NCBI GenBank assembly: GCA_037045645.1
Contig: JBAOIH010000002.1
Coordinates: 1 to 64,000, forward strand
Direction of reading: 5' to 3'
Source of the DNA: Nocardioides sp.
GTDB lineage: Bacteria > Actinomycetota > Actinomycetes > Propionibacteriales > Nocardioidaceae
DNA: 64,000 bases
Of the stretch, positions 18,328 through 26,940 are shown piece by piece. Within the stretch, counting starts at the first letter, position 1; every line of letters begins with the position of its first letter. The notes under the pieces were generated by a model. The model made no database searches. It was not told where the DNA came from and saw nothing but the letters and a program-made list of their open reading frames with translations. A program made the position numbers and the translations under genes.

Positions 18328-20070
18328 CTACTCGGACACACGGAGGTCATTGGTGTCGGTTCTCCGATCCGTCCAGGCGCGGAGGACTGTGACGATCAGC
18401 GGGGCACTGCGCAGCAACACGAGCCCAGTCCCGAACGGCAACGTGCGGATGCGTTCGGGCGGCATGATCGCCACACGCCGTGTCGAGCGCTGCGTCGAGC
18501 GTGAGCCGTAGTCGCCGACGGTGATGCTGTCCGTGCGGTCGTCGCGTTCGCCGATGAGCACCGAGAGCTCCTGGAGGTCTTTCGACGCCGAAGCCCCGCC
18601 GAGGATCACCTTCACGATGGACGCGTCCCAGATGGCGCTGGCCGCGTGGTCACCCCACCGACTCCTTGCTTGGGAGAGCGACTGGAGGACGGGCATCGTC
18701 GTAATGCCGGTGCCGCCGCCTTCGGCCATGAGCACCGGCAGCGACGGAAGCGGCGACAGGTTCCCGATCTCGTCGAGGGCGAGCAGGAGTGGCGGGTCGA
18801 GGCGGGCGCCGGGCGATGCGGCCGCGAGGTGTCGTGCCGTCTCGGCGAGGTCTTCGATGAAGGCTGCGACCAGGGACCAAGACGCGCCGGCGCCTGCTCC
18901 GGTGGCGAGTAGGTAGAGCGTTCCGTTCTCTGCCAAGAAGGTCGTGGGATCGAACTCGTCCCCGGGTTCTGGGCTGACGGCGTCGAGTACGCGTGGGTCG
19001 GCCAGGCAGGAGAGTGCTTGGGCGACGGCCATCCAGATGGAGTCGCGGGTGCGGGGGTCGGAGTTGATCATCGACTCCAGGGAGTCGCCCCAGCCGGCCG
19101 CGGCGTCGGGGTGGCTAGCGAGGATCCCGACGGCGTCGCTTGCCGCGGACGGTGAGAGCGACCATTCGAAGAGCGTCCGGGTGGTCAGGTTCTCGAGCGC
19201 GGCCGCGTGAAGCAGTGCCTGGAGCGCGGAGCGGGTCTTGCCCTCCCAGAACCCGCCGGACTCAACGCCGCCGGATGAGAGACCTGTGGATGAGGCGAGG
19301 CCGTTGGCTCGGATCATGGCGGTGAGAGGGTCCTCGCAGCCGCGGACCGGGGACCAACGCAAGCCGTTGGGCAGGGCGAGTTCGCGGGCGAGTTGTTGCG
19401 GGTCGAAGACCGCGACTGGCCCTCGCTCCTGCCGCTGGCCGATGGTCGCCGTGATGTTGTCGGGACGCGTGGAGGTGGTGACGACGGCCCCGGGCGCGTC
19501 GAGGATCGCGTTGATCACCAGGTGCAGGCCCTTGCCAGAGCGGGGTGGTCCGACGACCAGGATCGAGTCCTCCACCGACGCCCAGATCTCTTGCCCGTGT
19601 GATCGTCCGAGCAGGTACCCGACTTCCTCGGCCCGTGGCCGGGCAAGGGAGGGTCGGAGGGTCCTGCCGCGTCGGATCAATGCCTGTTTCGAGGCGACGG
19701 GTGTGATGTCGCGGCGAGTGGCGGTGCCGACGAGCCGACGAGGATCGTGAGCCGTTCGGTGTCGTAGTCCGGCGACGATCCGCCAGACGAGCGTCACGGC
19801 GCCGAGCGCGATCGCGAGGACGGCCGCCACGACCGCCCAGTACAAGGCTGGTGATAGCCTGGGTGCCCCGAGGACCGTGGCTGGGTCAGATGGCGTGAAC
19901 AGCACCCGAAGCCCACCGGCCACGCTTGCCGTGGGGCGGGTGGTTCCGCCCAGGAGTGCGGCCACGTCGCCGGCGCCCCGCAGCGCCGCTGCAATGAGGA
20001 ACACGGCTCCGATGGCTACGAGTGCGAGGTTGACGAGTTCGTCGTCGATCCGCCGCGGAGCGGTGTTCAC
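18328..20070 (-). CDS. Type IV coupling protein, VirD4/TraG family
   Basis: A 580-residue membrane ATPase that links the relaxosome to the secretion channel. Two TM helices lie at about 14-34 and 76-100 (ALYWAVVAAVLAIALGAVTL). Walker A is GPPRSGKG (174-181); Walker B is LLLALDEIGNLSPLPSLP; and the TraG/VirD4 signature FWEGKTRSALQALLHAA, with SIWMAVAQALSCL, lies between. ATG start overlaps the stop of the upstream gene. Located between ssb and ardC, in the same leftward operon as the VirB4-like and SCO6880-like genes. Confidence 0.92.
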   Translation of the reverse strand: MNTAPRRIDDELVNLALVAIGAVFLIAAALRGAGDVAALLGGTTRPTASVAGGLRVLFTPSDPATVLGAPRLSPALYWAVVAAVLAIALGAVTLVWRIVAGLRHRTAHDPRRLVGTATRRDITPVASKQALIRRGRTLRPSLARPRAEEVGYLLGRSHGQEIWASVEDSILVVGPPRSGKGLHLVINAILDAPGAVVTTSTRPDNITATIGQRQERGPVAVFDPQQLARELALPNGLRWSPVRGCEDPLTAMIRANGLASSTGLSSGGVESGGFWEGKTRSALQALLHAAALENLTTRTLFEWSLSPSAASDAVGILASHPDAAAGWGDSLESMINSDPRTRDSIWMAVAQALSCLADPRVLDAVSPEPGDEFDPTTFLAENGTLYLLATGAGAGASWSLVAAFIEDLAETARHLAAASPGARLDPPLLLALDEIGNLSPLPSLPVLMAEGGGTGITTMPVLQSLSQARSRWGDHAASAIWDASIVKVILGGASASKDLQELSVLIGERDDRTDSITVGDYGSRSTQRSTRRVAIMPPERIRTLPFGTGLVLLRSAPLIVTVLRAWTDRRTDTNDLRVSE

Positions 20071-20534
20071 GCTGTGGCCTCAACCAGCGTGGCGACCTTG
20101 GATTCGAGGCCCATGAGGACCATTCCTGCGGTGCGGCCGGCGATGACAGATGGCGGGAGCTGTACGGCCGCAGCGCCGTCCGCGTCGGCCACGTCGCGCA
20201 GCAGGACGTAGGCGACGGCGATGGGTTCTCCCGGTCGGAATCCGGTCCCGCTGATGCCTGGCATCGCCACGTGCGCCGCTTCCGGGGTCCGAGGTGCTTC
20301 GGGCTGCTGTTCGGGTGGAGCGGCGATGTCGGCGTACGTCGTGCCGTCGCTCTCACGGATCTCGACCCGGACCGCGGTCTCACGTTCGATGGTGATCGTG
20401 TCGAGGACGCGTTGGAGGTCGGTGCGGGTGAGGGCCGACTCAGCGTCGTAGGGCTCGCCATCAACCTCGACGGCGAGCGCGCCTTCGTCGTCGACGGTGA
20501 CGTGGACGACGGGCAGGACGACGGGGATCTTCAT
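20067..20534 (-). CDS. ICE protein of unknown function
   Basis: A 155-residue acidic protein. The N-terminal half looks like beta strands (PVVLPVVHVTVDDEGALAVEV), then a short hinge rich in proline and glutamate. The C-terminal half is AVAYVLLRDVADADGAAAVQ. It overlaps its neighbours at both ends (stop with the coupling-protein start, start with the ardC stop), so it belongs to the transfer operon. Similar small proteins accompany TraG in actinobacterial elements; no function is assigned. Confidence 0.6.
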   Translation of the reverse strand: MKIPVVLPVVHVTVDDEGALAVEVDGEPYDAESALTRTDLQRVLDTITIERETAVRVEIRESDGTTYADIAAPPEQQPEAPRTPEAAHVAMPGISGTGFRPGEPIAVAYVLLRDVADADGAAAVQLPPSVIAGRTAGMVLMGLESKVATLVEATA

Positions 20535-21458
20535 AGCCCGAGCACCTCGGTTTCGCGTCGTACGACGGGGGTGGTGGTCGGCGTGCGGTGGCTCAGTGCG
20601 TCGCGGTCCAGCCCAGGCGGGGTGCCGTCACCGGTCTTGGGAGTGTCGAGCTTGTCGAGGATCCCGATGGCGGTGGCACGGACCCGATCTGCTGTGGCCT
20701 GGACGACCTCCACCGGGGTCTTGCCCGGGACCGAGGCAGCCCAGGTCGAGACGTAGGGGATCGTGTAGGCGCTGGTGTCGAGGCCGTGCGCCGCGCCGAC
20801 CATGAGCGCCACGGATTCCGCCTCTACCTCGGCAACGCCGCGGTGAAGCGCGGCATCGGCTGCGACGGCTGCGGAGATGTTGCTGCTCTTCGGCTCGTGA
20901 AGCAGGACGTGCCCCAGTTCGTGGGCGAGCGTCTTGGCCTGGGCCGAGTCGTCCATGTCCATCCGGACAGACACCTCGCGAGCCAGGAAGTCGGTCAACC
21001 CGTTGGCACCGCCGATCACACCGGCGTTCGACACTAGCCGAAGTTCATAGCCCGCACCGGTGATCTGATCGGCGAGGCCGTCCCACAACCCGCCAGGCGC
21101 CTGACCTGTCAGCAGGACAGGCCGGGGGAGTTCAGGTACCGGGACGCCATCGGTCTGCGAGACGTCCCACACGTGCGTGGGCTTGAGCCCGACCATCTTC
21201 GATCGCACGATCTCGCCCGGACGTGGTCGCTCGGATCGCGCCAGGCGACGCCATGACTCCTGATTGGCCGGGGTCGATGAGGCGAACCGTGCCGTGACGG
21301 GGGCGAGGATGCCGTACCCGTGCTGGCCCTTCATCACGCTGACGCCCGAGACTGATCCACTGTTTGAACCCAGCGACGTACGTCGGGCTCGGCTCCGGCA
21401 CCCGGCCCTCGTTGTACGCCGCGAAGTGCTGTACCGCGATCAGCATCGAGTTGTTGAA
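20531..21458 (-). pseudogene. ardC: ArdC-like anti-restriction protein, 3' fragment (disrupted by cassette 1)
   Basis: The larger part of an ArdC-type protein, with an N-terminal ssDNA-binding region and a C-terminal ImmA/IrrE-like metallopeptidase. Visible pieces: FFNNSMLIAVQHFAAYNEG, then TYVAGFKQWISLGRQ, and after removing one extra base near 21333, VMKGQHGYGILAPVTARF. The zinc motif HELGH is in AKTLAHELGHVLLHEPKS. The first 45 or so residues lie 3.1 kb away at 24591-24738, beyond the inserted recombinase cassette. As drawn, the gene cannot make the intact protein. ArdC protects incoming single strands from host restriction in the recipient. Confidence 0.85.
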
Positions 21459-21611
21459 GAACCCTCGGGTATTGCAACTGATGCGGTATTCGACGGGTTC
21501 GCTTCGGGTTCGCCAGTCTGATTCGGACGCTATGGCCCGCCGCGTCGATTGCCCGGAGTGGAGGCGGAAGGGGGTGTCGGATCGGCCTTTTGCACTCTGG
21601 ATCGTGCATTG

Positions 21612-21630
21612 GATGAATGGTACGTTCATC
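21612..21630 (+). promoter_or_regulatory. Inverted repeat at the start of cassette 1 recombinase gene
   Basis: GATGAA (21612-21617) and TTCATC (21625-21630) are a perfect six-base inverted repeat with a seven-base spacer, three bases before ATG 21633. There is no Shine-Dalgarno sequence, so the transcript may be leaderless and this repeat may overlap the promoter. The helix-turn-helix protein of the cassette is a possible ligand. Confidence 0.45.
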
Positions 21631-21632
21631 AT

Positions 21633-22745
21633 ATGACGGCCAGGGTTTGGGGCAAGAACAGTCCGCAGGTGGCGCCGGTGCGGTGTTCGGCGGAGGCGTT
21701 GCTGTCCTCGGGGATTGCATTGCTGGCTCCGGAGGAGACGGTCTTGGACGCGATGATCCAGGGTTGGGGGTCTCAGCAGCGGTCGCGAGCGCTGGCCGCG
21801 ACCACTATCGAGGCGCGACGGCAGGTCTTGGGGCGGTTCGTGCGGTTCTCCGGGGAGTACCCGTGGAATTGGGGGCCGGGCGATGTCGAGGAGTGGACCT
21901 CCGAGATGGTCGGCCGGGGCCTGTCGCACTCCGCGATCCGCAATTACCAAGCGGCGGTGTCGTTGTTCTGCGGGTACGTCGCCGACCCTCGCTACCGGTG
22001 GGTGGAGGTCTGCGAACAGCACTTCGCGACGCATCCGGTTCAGGTCTTCCACGAGTGGAACACGGTGGTCCACCGCAGCGACTACGAGGGCAGGCCCGGC
22101 AACCGCCCGATGACCCGCGAGGAACTGCAGAAGTTCTTCGACTATTGCGACGACCGAGTCGCCACCATCGCCAAGAGCGGCCGCAAGGGCTGGCTGGCTG
22201 CCTACCGCAACGCGACCTTGTTCAAGGCGACGTACGCATGGGGTCTGCGCCGGCGCGAAGCGACGAAACTGGAGACCGTCGACTGGTCGGCCAACGCCGA
22301 CTTCGCGCAGTTCGGTCGCTACGGCGCCCTGTCGGTGCGCTGGGGAAAGGCGCTGCGCGGCGGCCCTCCGCGTCGACGCACGGTGCTGACGGTGATGGAG
22401 TGGGCGGCCGAGGCCGTCGCTGAGTGGACTGAGGAGATCCGTCCCCAATACGGCGAGCGAGACAAGTCGATGTGGCCCACCGAACGCGGAGGCAGCATCA
22501 CCCCGACGACGATGAACCAGCGGTTCGCCGAGTACCGCGATGCAGTGGGGCTGGATTCGACGCTTGGCCCGCACTGCCTGCGACACTCCTACGCGACCCA
22601 CCTGCTTGAGGACGGCTTCGACCACCTCTTCGTGCAACAGCAGTTGGGCCACTCGTGGGGCTCGTCCACCGCGATCTACTCCGATGTGGGCAGCGAATAC
22701 AAGAACGATGCGCTGCAACGCGCATTGTCGCGGGCCTTCGAGTGA
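21633..22745 (+). CDS. Cassette 1 tyrosine recombinase
   Basis: A 370-residue site-specific recombinase, the same length as that of cassette 3 and clearly homologous to it (both share YEGRP and DDRV, then SGRKG). A SAM-like N-terminal domain (about 45-135) is followed by the catalytic domain: Arg in YAWGLRRREATKLE, basic turn RWGKALRGGPPRRRTV, HCLRHSYATHLLEDG, LGHSWGSSTAIYSDV with the Tyr nucleophile. The active site is complete. It is expected to cut and rejoin the cassette ends, alone or with the zinc-ribbon partner. Upstream, 21500-21632 is non-coding. Confidence 0.9.
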   Translation: MTARVWGKNSPQVAPVRCSAEALLSSGIALLAPEETVLDAMIQGWGSQQRSRALAATTIEARRQVLGRFVRFSGEYPWNWGPGDVEEWTSEMVGRGLSHSAIRNYQAAVSLFCGYVADPRYRWVEVCEQHFATHPVQVFHEWNTVVHRSDYEGRPGNRPMTREELQKFFDYCDDRVATIAKSGRKGWLAAYRNATLFKATYAWGLRRREATKLETVDWSANADFAQFGRYGALSVRWGKALRGGPPRRRTVLTVMEWAAEAVAEWTEEIRPQYGERDKSMWPTERGGSITPTTMNQRFAEYRDAVGLDSTLGPHCLRHSYATHLLEDGFDHLFVQQQLGHSWGSSTAIYSDVGSEYKNDALQRALSRAFE

Positions 22746-22791
22746 CGACGCCCGTGACGACGATGCAGGCACCGATGAGAAAGGAAATGCC

Positions 22792-23148
22792 ATGAGCGCA
22801 GCGCGGAGTCGTCTGGGATATCGCTGGCACCTGCGCCGGTTGATGGCCGAGGCCGAGATGTATGCCACCACCGACCTGACCCCGCTGCTGGCCGAGCGCG
22901 GCGTCAAACTGTCGGCCGCCCAGGTGTACCGACTGGTCACCGGGACGCCGGAGCGGTTGAGTTTGCGTACGCTCGTGGCTCTGTGCGACATCCTCGGCTG
23001 CACTCCGACGGACCTCATCGAGGCCGTCGAAGAGAAGCAGGCCCAGCGGGCCACCGGCACTGAACCGGTTGGCAGCGCGGGCGATGTCGACGCAGCCAGC
23101 ATGAAGAAGCGCACACCCCGCCGCGCCGAGATCAGCCGCAAGAAGTGA
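22792..23148 (+). CDS. Cassette 1 helix-turn-helix protein
   Basis: A 118-residue Cro/CI-like protein. The HTH is read from MAEAEMYATTDLTPLLAERG, AQVYRLVTGTPERLSL, and the trailing helix RTLVALCDILGCTPTDLIE is the classic end of an XRE_26-type domain. GAAAGGAAA precedes ATG 22792 as ribosome-binding site. The C-terminal 40 residues are a basic tail (MKKRTPRRAEISRKK). Its TGA overlaps the next GTG (GTGA, 23145-23148). Probably a regulator or DNA-bending accessory of the cassette; in Tn554 the small TnpC has a comparable place in the gene set. Confidence 0.82.
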   Translation: MSAARSRLGYRWHLRRLMAEAEMYATTDLTPLLAERGVKLSAAQVYRLVTGTPERLSLRTLVALCDILGCTPTDLIEAVEEKQAQRATGTEPVGSAGDVDAASMKKRTPRRAEISRKK

Positions 23149-24548
23149 CCCAGACCCGCGACCGGGTTCCATGCGAGATCTGCCGACGGCATTCCCTGCC
23201 CGGCCGGTTTGTTTGCTCCCGGTGCAACCTGGGCATCGGGCTTCAGCGAGGCGAATGCGCCGAGTGCGGCAAGCCCGGCCAACTGCTCGACCACGCCGTG
23301 ACCTGCGGCAGATGCCGCGCCAAGAGGAGGAACCGCTGCTTCGACTGCGGACGCTCGGGACTGTCGCCGAACAGGACCACGAAGATCTGCGGCCCCTGCG
23401 CCCTTCGCCGCCACTTGGACACCATCATCCCTGCCGAGCCTGTCGGTGCACTGGCTGAGATGCGTCCCGCCATCCTCGCCGCCGACCCGGTGACGACCAC
23501 CCGCTGGCTGAACCGGACACGCGCCCTCCTCGTCGACCTCAACGAGGGACGCGTCCCACTCGACCACGCCGTCCTCGACGATCTTCCCCGCCCGAAATCC
23601 GTCGAACATCTGCGGGCACTGCTCATCGCTGTCGGCATACTTCCGCCCGACCCACTCGGCCCAGTGCGGCGACTCGAAGCAGCCGTGGGCGACATGGTCA
23701 GCGTCCTGCCCGATCCGAACGACAAAATCGTCACTCGATGGTTGCGGTGGAAGGTGATCCCACGGTTGCGTCGCGGCTACGAAAATGGTCTCGATCTGCT
23801 CGCCGCGGTGCGCACCGCAAAGCGGCAGATCCGCCAAGTGGTCACCTTCCTCGACGTGCTCGGTCAACGGCCGCTCGGCGAACTCGCACAGCACGAGATC
23901 GATGACTGGTTCGCAGGCCCCGGCGCAATGCGCTGGGACGTACGCGCGTTCCTGGCCTGGGCACAGCAGACCCGCGACCTTCCGGCCCGGCTGGAACTGC
24001 CACCTTCCAGACAAGAGCCGCGAGCCTCGCCTACCGACGCCGAGGAACGTTGGATCATGGCCAAACAGCTCCTCACGGACGAAAGCCACGACCCAGTGGA
24101 CCGCGTCGCCGGCCTCCTCGTGTGCCTGTACGCCCAACCGCTCAGCCGCATCGTCACCCTCACCACCGACGACGTGCTCGTCACCGACACTCGCGTACAA
24201 CTCCGCCTTGGCGAGGAGCCTCTTCACCTTCCCGAACCGCTCGCCGCGCTCGTTCAGCAACTGCCGATCCGGCGTAGAGCAGGCACGGTCGAAACATTGC
24301 CGACCACCTGGCTGTTCGCCGGCTTCAAAGCCGGCGCCCACCTCCATGCGACCGTCCTGGGGGCCCGACTGCGCGCCATCGGTGTCGAGCCCCGCCGGAT
24401 GCGCGTCGCAGCCACCGAGCAACTCGCCCGAGAACTCGCCCCCGCAGTGCTCGCCGATGTCCTCGGGTTGCCGGTCGCTGCCGCCGTACGCGCCAACCGC
24501 CGCACAGCCGGCCAATGGGCGCCCTACGCAGGCCGTCGGCAAGGCTGA
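23145..24548 (+). CDS. Cassette 1 zinc-ribbon protein with degenerate recombinase-like C-terminus
   Basis: A 467-residue protein. The N-terminal 85 residues carry three pairs of CxxC zinc knuckles (CEIC/CSRC, CAEC/CGRC, CFDC/CGPC). The C-terminal part looks like a tyrosine-recombinase fold: CLYAQPLSRIVTLTTDDV resembles the first catalytic-arginine box, and VLADVLGLPVAAAVRANRR resembles the LGH box, but the HxxR and Tyr are gone. I infer a DNA-binding, non-catalytic partner of the recombinase gene at the start of the cassette. The gene starts at GTG 23145, overlapping the upstream stop. Confidence 0.7.
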   Translation: MTQTRDRVPCEICRRHSLPGRFVCSRCNLGIGLQRGECAECGKPGQLLDHAVTCGRCRAKRRNRCFDCGRSGLSPNRTTKICGPCALRRHLDTIIPAEPVGALAEMRPAILAADPVTTTRWLNRTRALLVDLNEGRVPLDHAVLDDLPRPKSVEHLRALLIAVGILPPDPLGPVRRLEAAVGDMVSVLPDPNDKIVTRWLRWKVIPRLRRGYENGLDLLAAVRTAKRQIRQVVTFLDVLGQRPLGELAQHEIDDWFAGPGAMRWDVRAFLAWAQQTRDLPARLELPPSRQEPRASPTDAEERWIMAKQLLTDESHDPVDRVAGLLVCLYAQPLSRIVTLTTDDVLVTDTRVQLRLGEEPLHLPEPLAALVQQLPIRRRAGTVETLPTTWLFAGFKAGAHLHATVLGARLRAIGVEPRRMRVAATEQLARELAPAVLADVLGLPVAAAVRANRRTAGQWAPYAGRRQG

Positions 24549-24590
24549 GCGCGACCATTCCGAGACTTCGAATACGGGCACACTGCCGGT

Positions 24591-24738
24591 ACTGCGGCTG
24601 CGGAACTGGGCGGCGAACGTCGAGCGCTCGTTTCCAGTCCTCGCCGGTGACCAAGGCTGCGACGGCGTTACCGAGCTCGGTCTGGAGCGCCTCGAGCTTG
24701 GAGTCGCGTGCCGCACGGTCCTGAACCTGAGTCCTCAT
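24591..24738 (-). pseudogene. ardC: ArdC-like protein, 5' fragment
   Basis: The start of the split ardC gene: ATG 24738 with AAGGAGG at good spacing, then MRTQVQDRAARDSKLEALQ and AVAALVTGEDWKRALD. One extra base near 24624 must be skipped to continue as FAAQFRSRS, the motif that in intact ArdC runs on into FNNSMLI. That continuation is found at the far side of cassette 1 at 21458. Together these two pieces define the insertion point of the cassette. Confidence 0.8.
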
Positions 24739-24790
24739 GACGATCGACCTCCTTCACGCAGGAGGTGTCGTGCTCACGCCACCGTCGGCG

Positions 24791-25441
24791 TCAGCTCGGA
24801 TGCGGCAGGACCTCGATCCAGTACGCGTCGTGGTCAGAGAGCGTGTCGGTGCGGACGCGTTCTGCGTGCAGGGTCTCCCAGGAATCAGGTACGGCGATGT
24901 GGTCGATCGAGCTCTGTAGGTCGCTCTTCGCGAGGAGATCCTTGGTCGGCACTTGGAACGGTTGCCCGTTGAGGGCGTCAAGGAGCGCGGCCTGGGACGC
25001 TCGGGCGAACCCGGAGAGGTTGCCCGTGAGCGGCGTGTTCCAGTCGCCGCCCCAGATCGTCTCTCCTGGCACGACTGTTTCGAGGACGGCTGAGGCGGTC
25101 TCGGCCATCCGTTCGGTGTGGTCGGGCGAGCCCCATGGCCAGAGGGTTCCGGCCCGGGGCCAGGGCATGATCGACGAGATCACGGTCGCGCCTCCCACCA
25201 CGGCGGCCGCTGACGCGGGGTGCGGATCTGGGAGTGGCGTGAGTTCGGAGCGAGCGAACACTGCGGCCCACTTCTTTGTGGAGCCCGCCATGGAGGCGCG
25301 GCTCGTGTGTTGGTGGTAGCCCTCAAGAGCACCTTCGATGGGGACCTCGGTCAGCAGCAGCACGTCCGCGTCCAGGGCGTGGAGCAGGTCCTGGTGGCCA
25401 GTGCGCCACTTGCCAGCGACGTTCCAGGTGACGATGCGCAT
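24791..25441 (-). CDS. Endonuclease/exonuclease/phosphatase (EEP) family protein
   Basis: A 216-residue EEP-fold metal-dependent phosphodiesterase, on the short side for the family. The order of motifs is RIVTWNVAGKW (first strand), LLLTEVPIEG (catalytic Glu), IWGGDWNTPLTG (DxN motif), SSIDHIAVPD and LSDHDAYWIEV (final SDH, here DHD). All active-site pieces are present. It lies between virB4 and ardC and is not a usual transfer protein, so it is either cargo or a nucleic-acid processing accessory. Start ATG 25441, 17 bp after the virB4 stop. Confidence 0.85.
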   Translation of the reverse strand: MRIVTWNVAGKWRTGHQDLLHALDADVLLLTEVPIEGALEGYHQHTSRASMAGSTKKWAAVFARSELTPLPDPHPASAAAVVGGATVISSIMPWPRAGTLWPWGSPDHTERMAETASAVLETVVPGETIWGGDWNTPLTGNLSGFARASQAALLDALNGQPFQVPTKDLLAKSDLQSSIDHIAVPDSWETLHAERVRTDTLSDHDAYWIEVLPHPS

Positions 25442-25458
25442 GTCGAGAACCTAGGCGC

Positions 25459-26940
25459 TCACCCCGTCATGCGGCTCGTCGTGTCGAAGAGTTCGAGCTC
25501 GGCGGGATGCATCTGATGTTGGACAACGAACGACCGGTGCTTGATCCGCCACAGCCCCTGACCGGTGCCGAGGGTGGGGATGAGGGACTGCTCGGTGCCG
25601 GTCAGCCCCAGGGCCGCTGATGTGGGGCCGAGTTGGTCGGACTCCTGGCGGTAGACGATCCGGGTCTCGGCATTGGCGAGCAGTGACGAGGCGAGGGCGC
25701 GCATCGCGGAGCCGGAGTCGCCGACGTTGTCGAGGTCGGAGAGCTTGTGGAAGATCAGCATGTTCGCGATCCCGTAGTGCCGCGCCAATCGCCAGTGGGC
25801 ATCCATGCGGCGCAGCAGCGCGGGGTGGGACATGAGCCGCCAGGCCTCGTCGTACACGACCCAGCGTTGCCCGCCGGCCGGGTCCATGAGAGCGGATTCC
25901 ATCCACGCTGACGCGCACGTCATGAGTACCGAGACGAGGGTGGCGTTCTCGGTGACGCGGGACAGGTCGAGCGAGATCATCGGCAGCGACGGGTCGAACC
26001 AGACCGTGGACGGTCCGTCGAACAACCCGGCAAGGTCGCCCGCGACGAGTCGTCGCAGGGCGTGGCCGACGAGGCGTCCGTCCTCGGTGAGGCGTCCGTC
26101 GTGGTCGTCGTCGCGGTCGGGGGTCAGGAGCCGGTCGACGACCATCGGGAGCACGGGTACATCGGCGCCGCGGACAGTGCGGTCGAGTGCGAGGTCCACG
26201 GCGGTGTGTTCGAGCGGGGTGAGGCGGCGGTCGAGGACGGTCTCGGCGAGTGCGCCGATGAGGGCGCGGCGGCGGCTGGTGACCTGGCTGGCCCATTGGG
26301 CGTCGTCGAGGCCTGCGGGACGGTGCCCTTCGTCGAGCGGGTTGAGCCGGTTCGCCATGCCGTGCCCGAGCGCGATCGCTTTCCCGCCGACGGCTTCGGC
26401 GACCGGGGTGTGTTCGCCCTTGGGGTCACCGGGCACGTACACGCGGCGGCCGAACGGGATGGAGCGGGTGTAGAGGCTCTTGGCGAGGCTGGACTTGCCG
26501 GAGCCGACGATCCCGGCCAGCACGAGGTTGGGTGCGGTGATGAGACCGCGGGAGTAGAGGACCCACGGGTCGTAGACGAACGAGGACCCGGAGTAGAGGT
26601 CCTGGCCGACGAACACGCCCTCGCTTCCGAGTCCGCCTTCGGCCAGGAACGGGTACGCGCCGGCGAGAGTGGCCGAGGTGTCCTGGTGGCGGGGGATTCG
26701 GAACCTGCCGGGCGTGCGCAGGGCCGCAGGTCCAGACTCGCCCGCACGGGGAAGCGTCTCGGTCGAGCGACGTTCGGCGGCGAGGTCGTCGTGCTTGCGC
26801 TTGGCCGTCGTACGACGCTGCTCGCGATCGGCGGTCGTGAGTGATCGTGCCGCCGCTGTACGCCGCTTGCGTTCTGAACGCTTCTCTCGGCGTGGGGAGA
26901 TGAGCACGCTCGAATGGAGCCGCTCGCCGTCGCGGGTCAC
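25459..26940 (-). CDS. virB4: VirB4/TraC-type conjugation ATPase
   Basis: A 493-residue ATPase driving the secretion channel. GTG 26940 overlaps the upstream stop (GTGA), and the N-terminal 110 residues are very basic (SPRREKRSERKRRTAA). Walker A is GIVGSGKSS (about 143-151), with the conserved VYVPGDPKGEHTPVAEA following. Walker B is RWVVYDEAWRLM, with the downstream ARHYGIANMLIFHKLSDL and ANAETRIVYRQ typical of VirB4. The protein lacks the large N-terminal domain of proteobacterial VirB4; the neighbouring SCO6880-type gene probably supplies that part, as in other actinobacterial elements. Confidence 0.9.
   Translation of the reverse strand: MTRDGERLHSSVLISPRREKRSERKRRTAAARSLTTADREQRRTTAKRKHDDLAAERRSTETLPRAGESGPAALRTPGRFRIPRHQDTSATLAGAYPFLAEGGLGSEGVFVGQDLYSGSSFVYDPWVLYSRGLITAPNLVLAGIVGSGKSSLAKSLYTRSIPFGRRVYVPGDPKGEHTPVAEAVGGKAIALGHGMANRLNPLDEGHRPAGLDDAQWASQVTSRRRALIGALAETVLDRRLTPLEHTAVDLALDRTVRGADVPVLPMVVDRLLTPDRDDDHDGRLTEDGRLVGHALRRLVAGDLAGLFDGPSTVWFDPSLPMISLDLSRVTENATLVSVLMTCASAWMESALMDPAGGQRWVVYDEAWRLMSHPALLRRMDAHWRLARHYGIANMLIFHKLSDLDNVGDSGSAMRALASSLLANAETRIVYRQESDQLGPTSAALGLTGTEQSLIPTLGTGQGLWRIKHRSFVVQHQMHPAELELFDTTSRMTG

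Larger units (their letters stand above)
21459..24590. mobile_element. Recombinase cassette 1 (Tn554-like), inserted in ardC
   Basis: A 3132-bp insertion with three overlapping plus-strand genes, splitting the minus-strand ardC between codons for FRSRS and FNNSMLIA. Joining 21458 to 24591 restores an ArdC-like reading order, apart from one or two bases at the join. Imperfect inverted repeats lie at the ends: 21469-21495 and the complement of 24566-24592 agree at 17 of 27 positions, with an eight-base identical block GTATTCGA. I see no target duplication. Ends are good to about ten bases. Confidence 0.75.

Noticed and set aside
21459..24590. Classification as a RIT (recombinase in trio) element
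   Set aside because: RIT elements carry three catalytic recombinases. Here the second gene is a small helix-turn-helix protein and the third lacks most active-site residues, so a Tn554-like or new group fits better.
21132..24716. A 1194-residue minus-strand open frame across cassette 1
   Set aside because: It is a shadow of the plus-strand cassette genes; only its ends coincide with ArdC fragments. The middle has no domain and a composition typical of antisense GC-rich frames.
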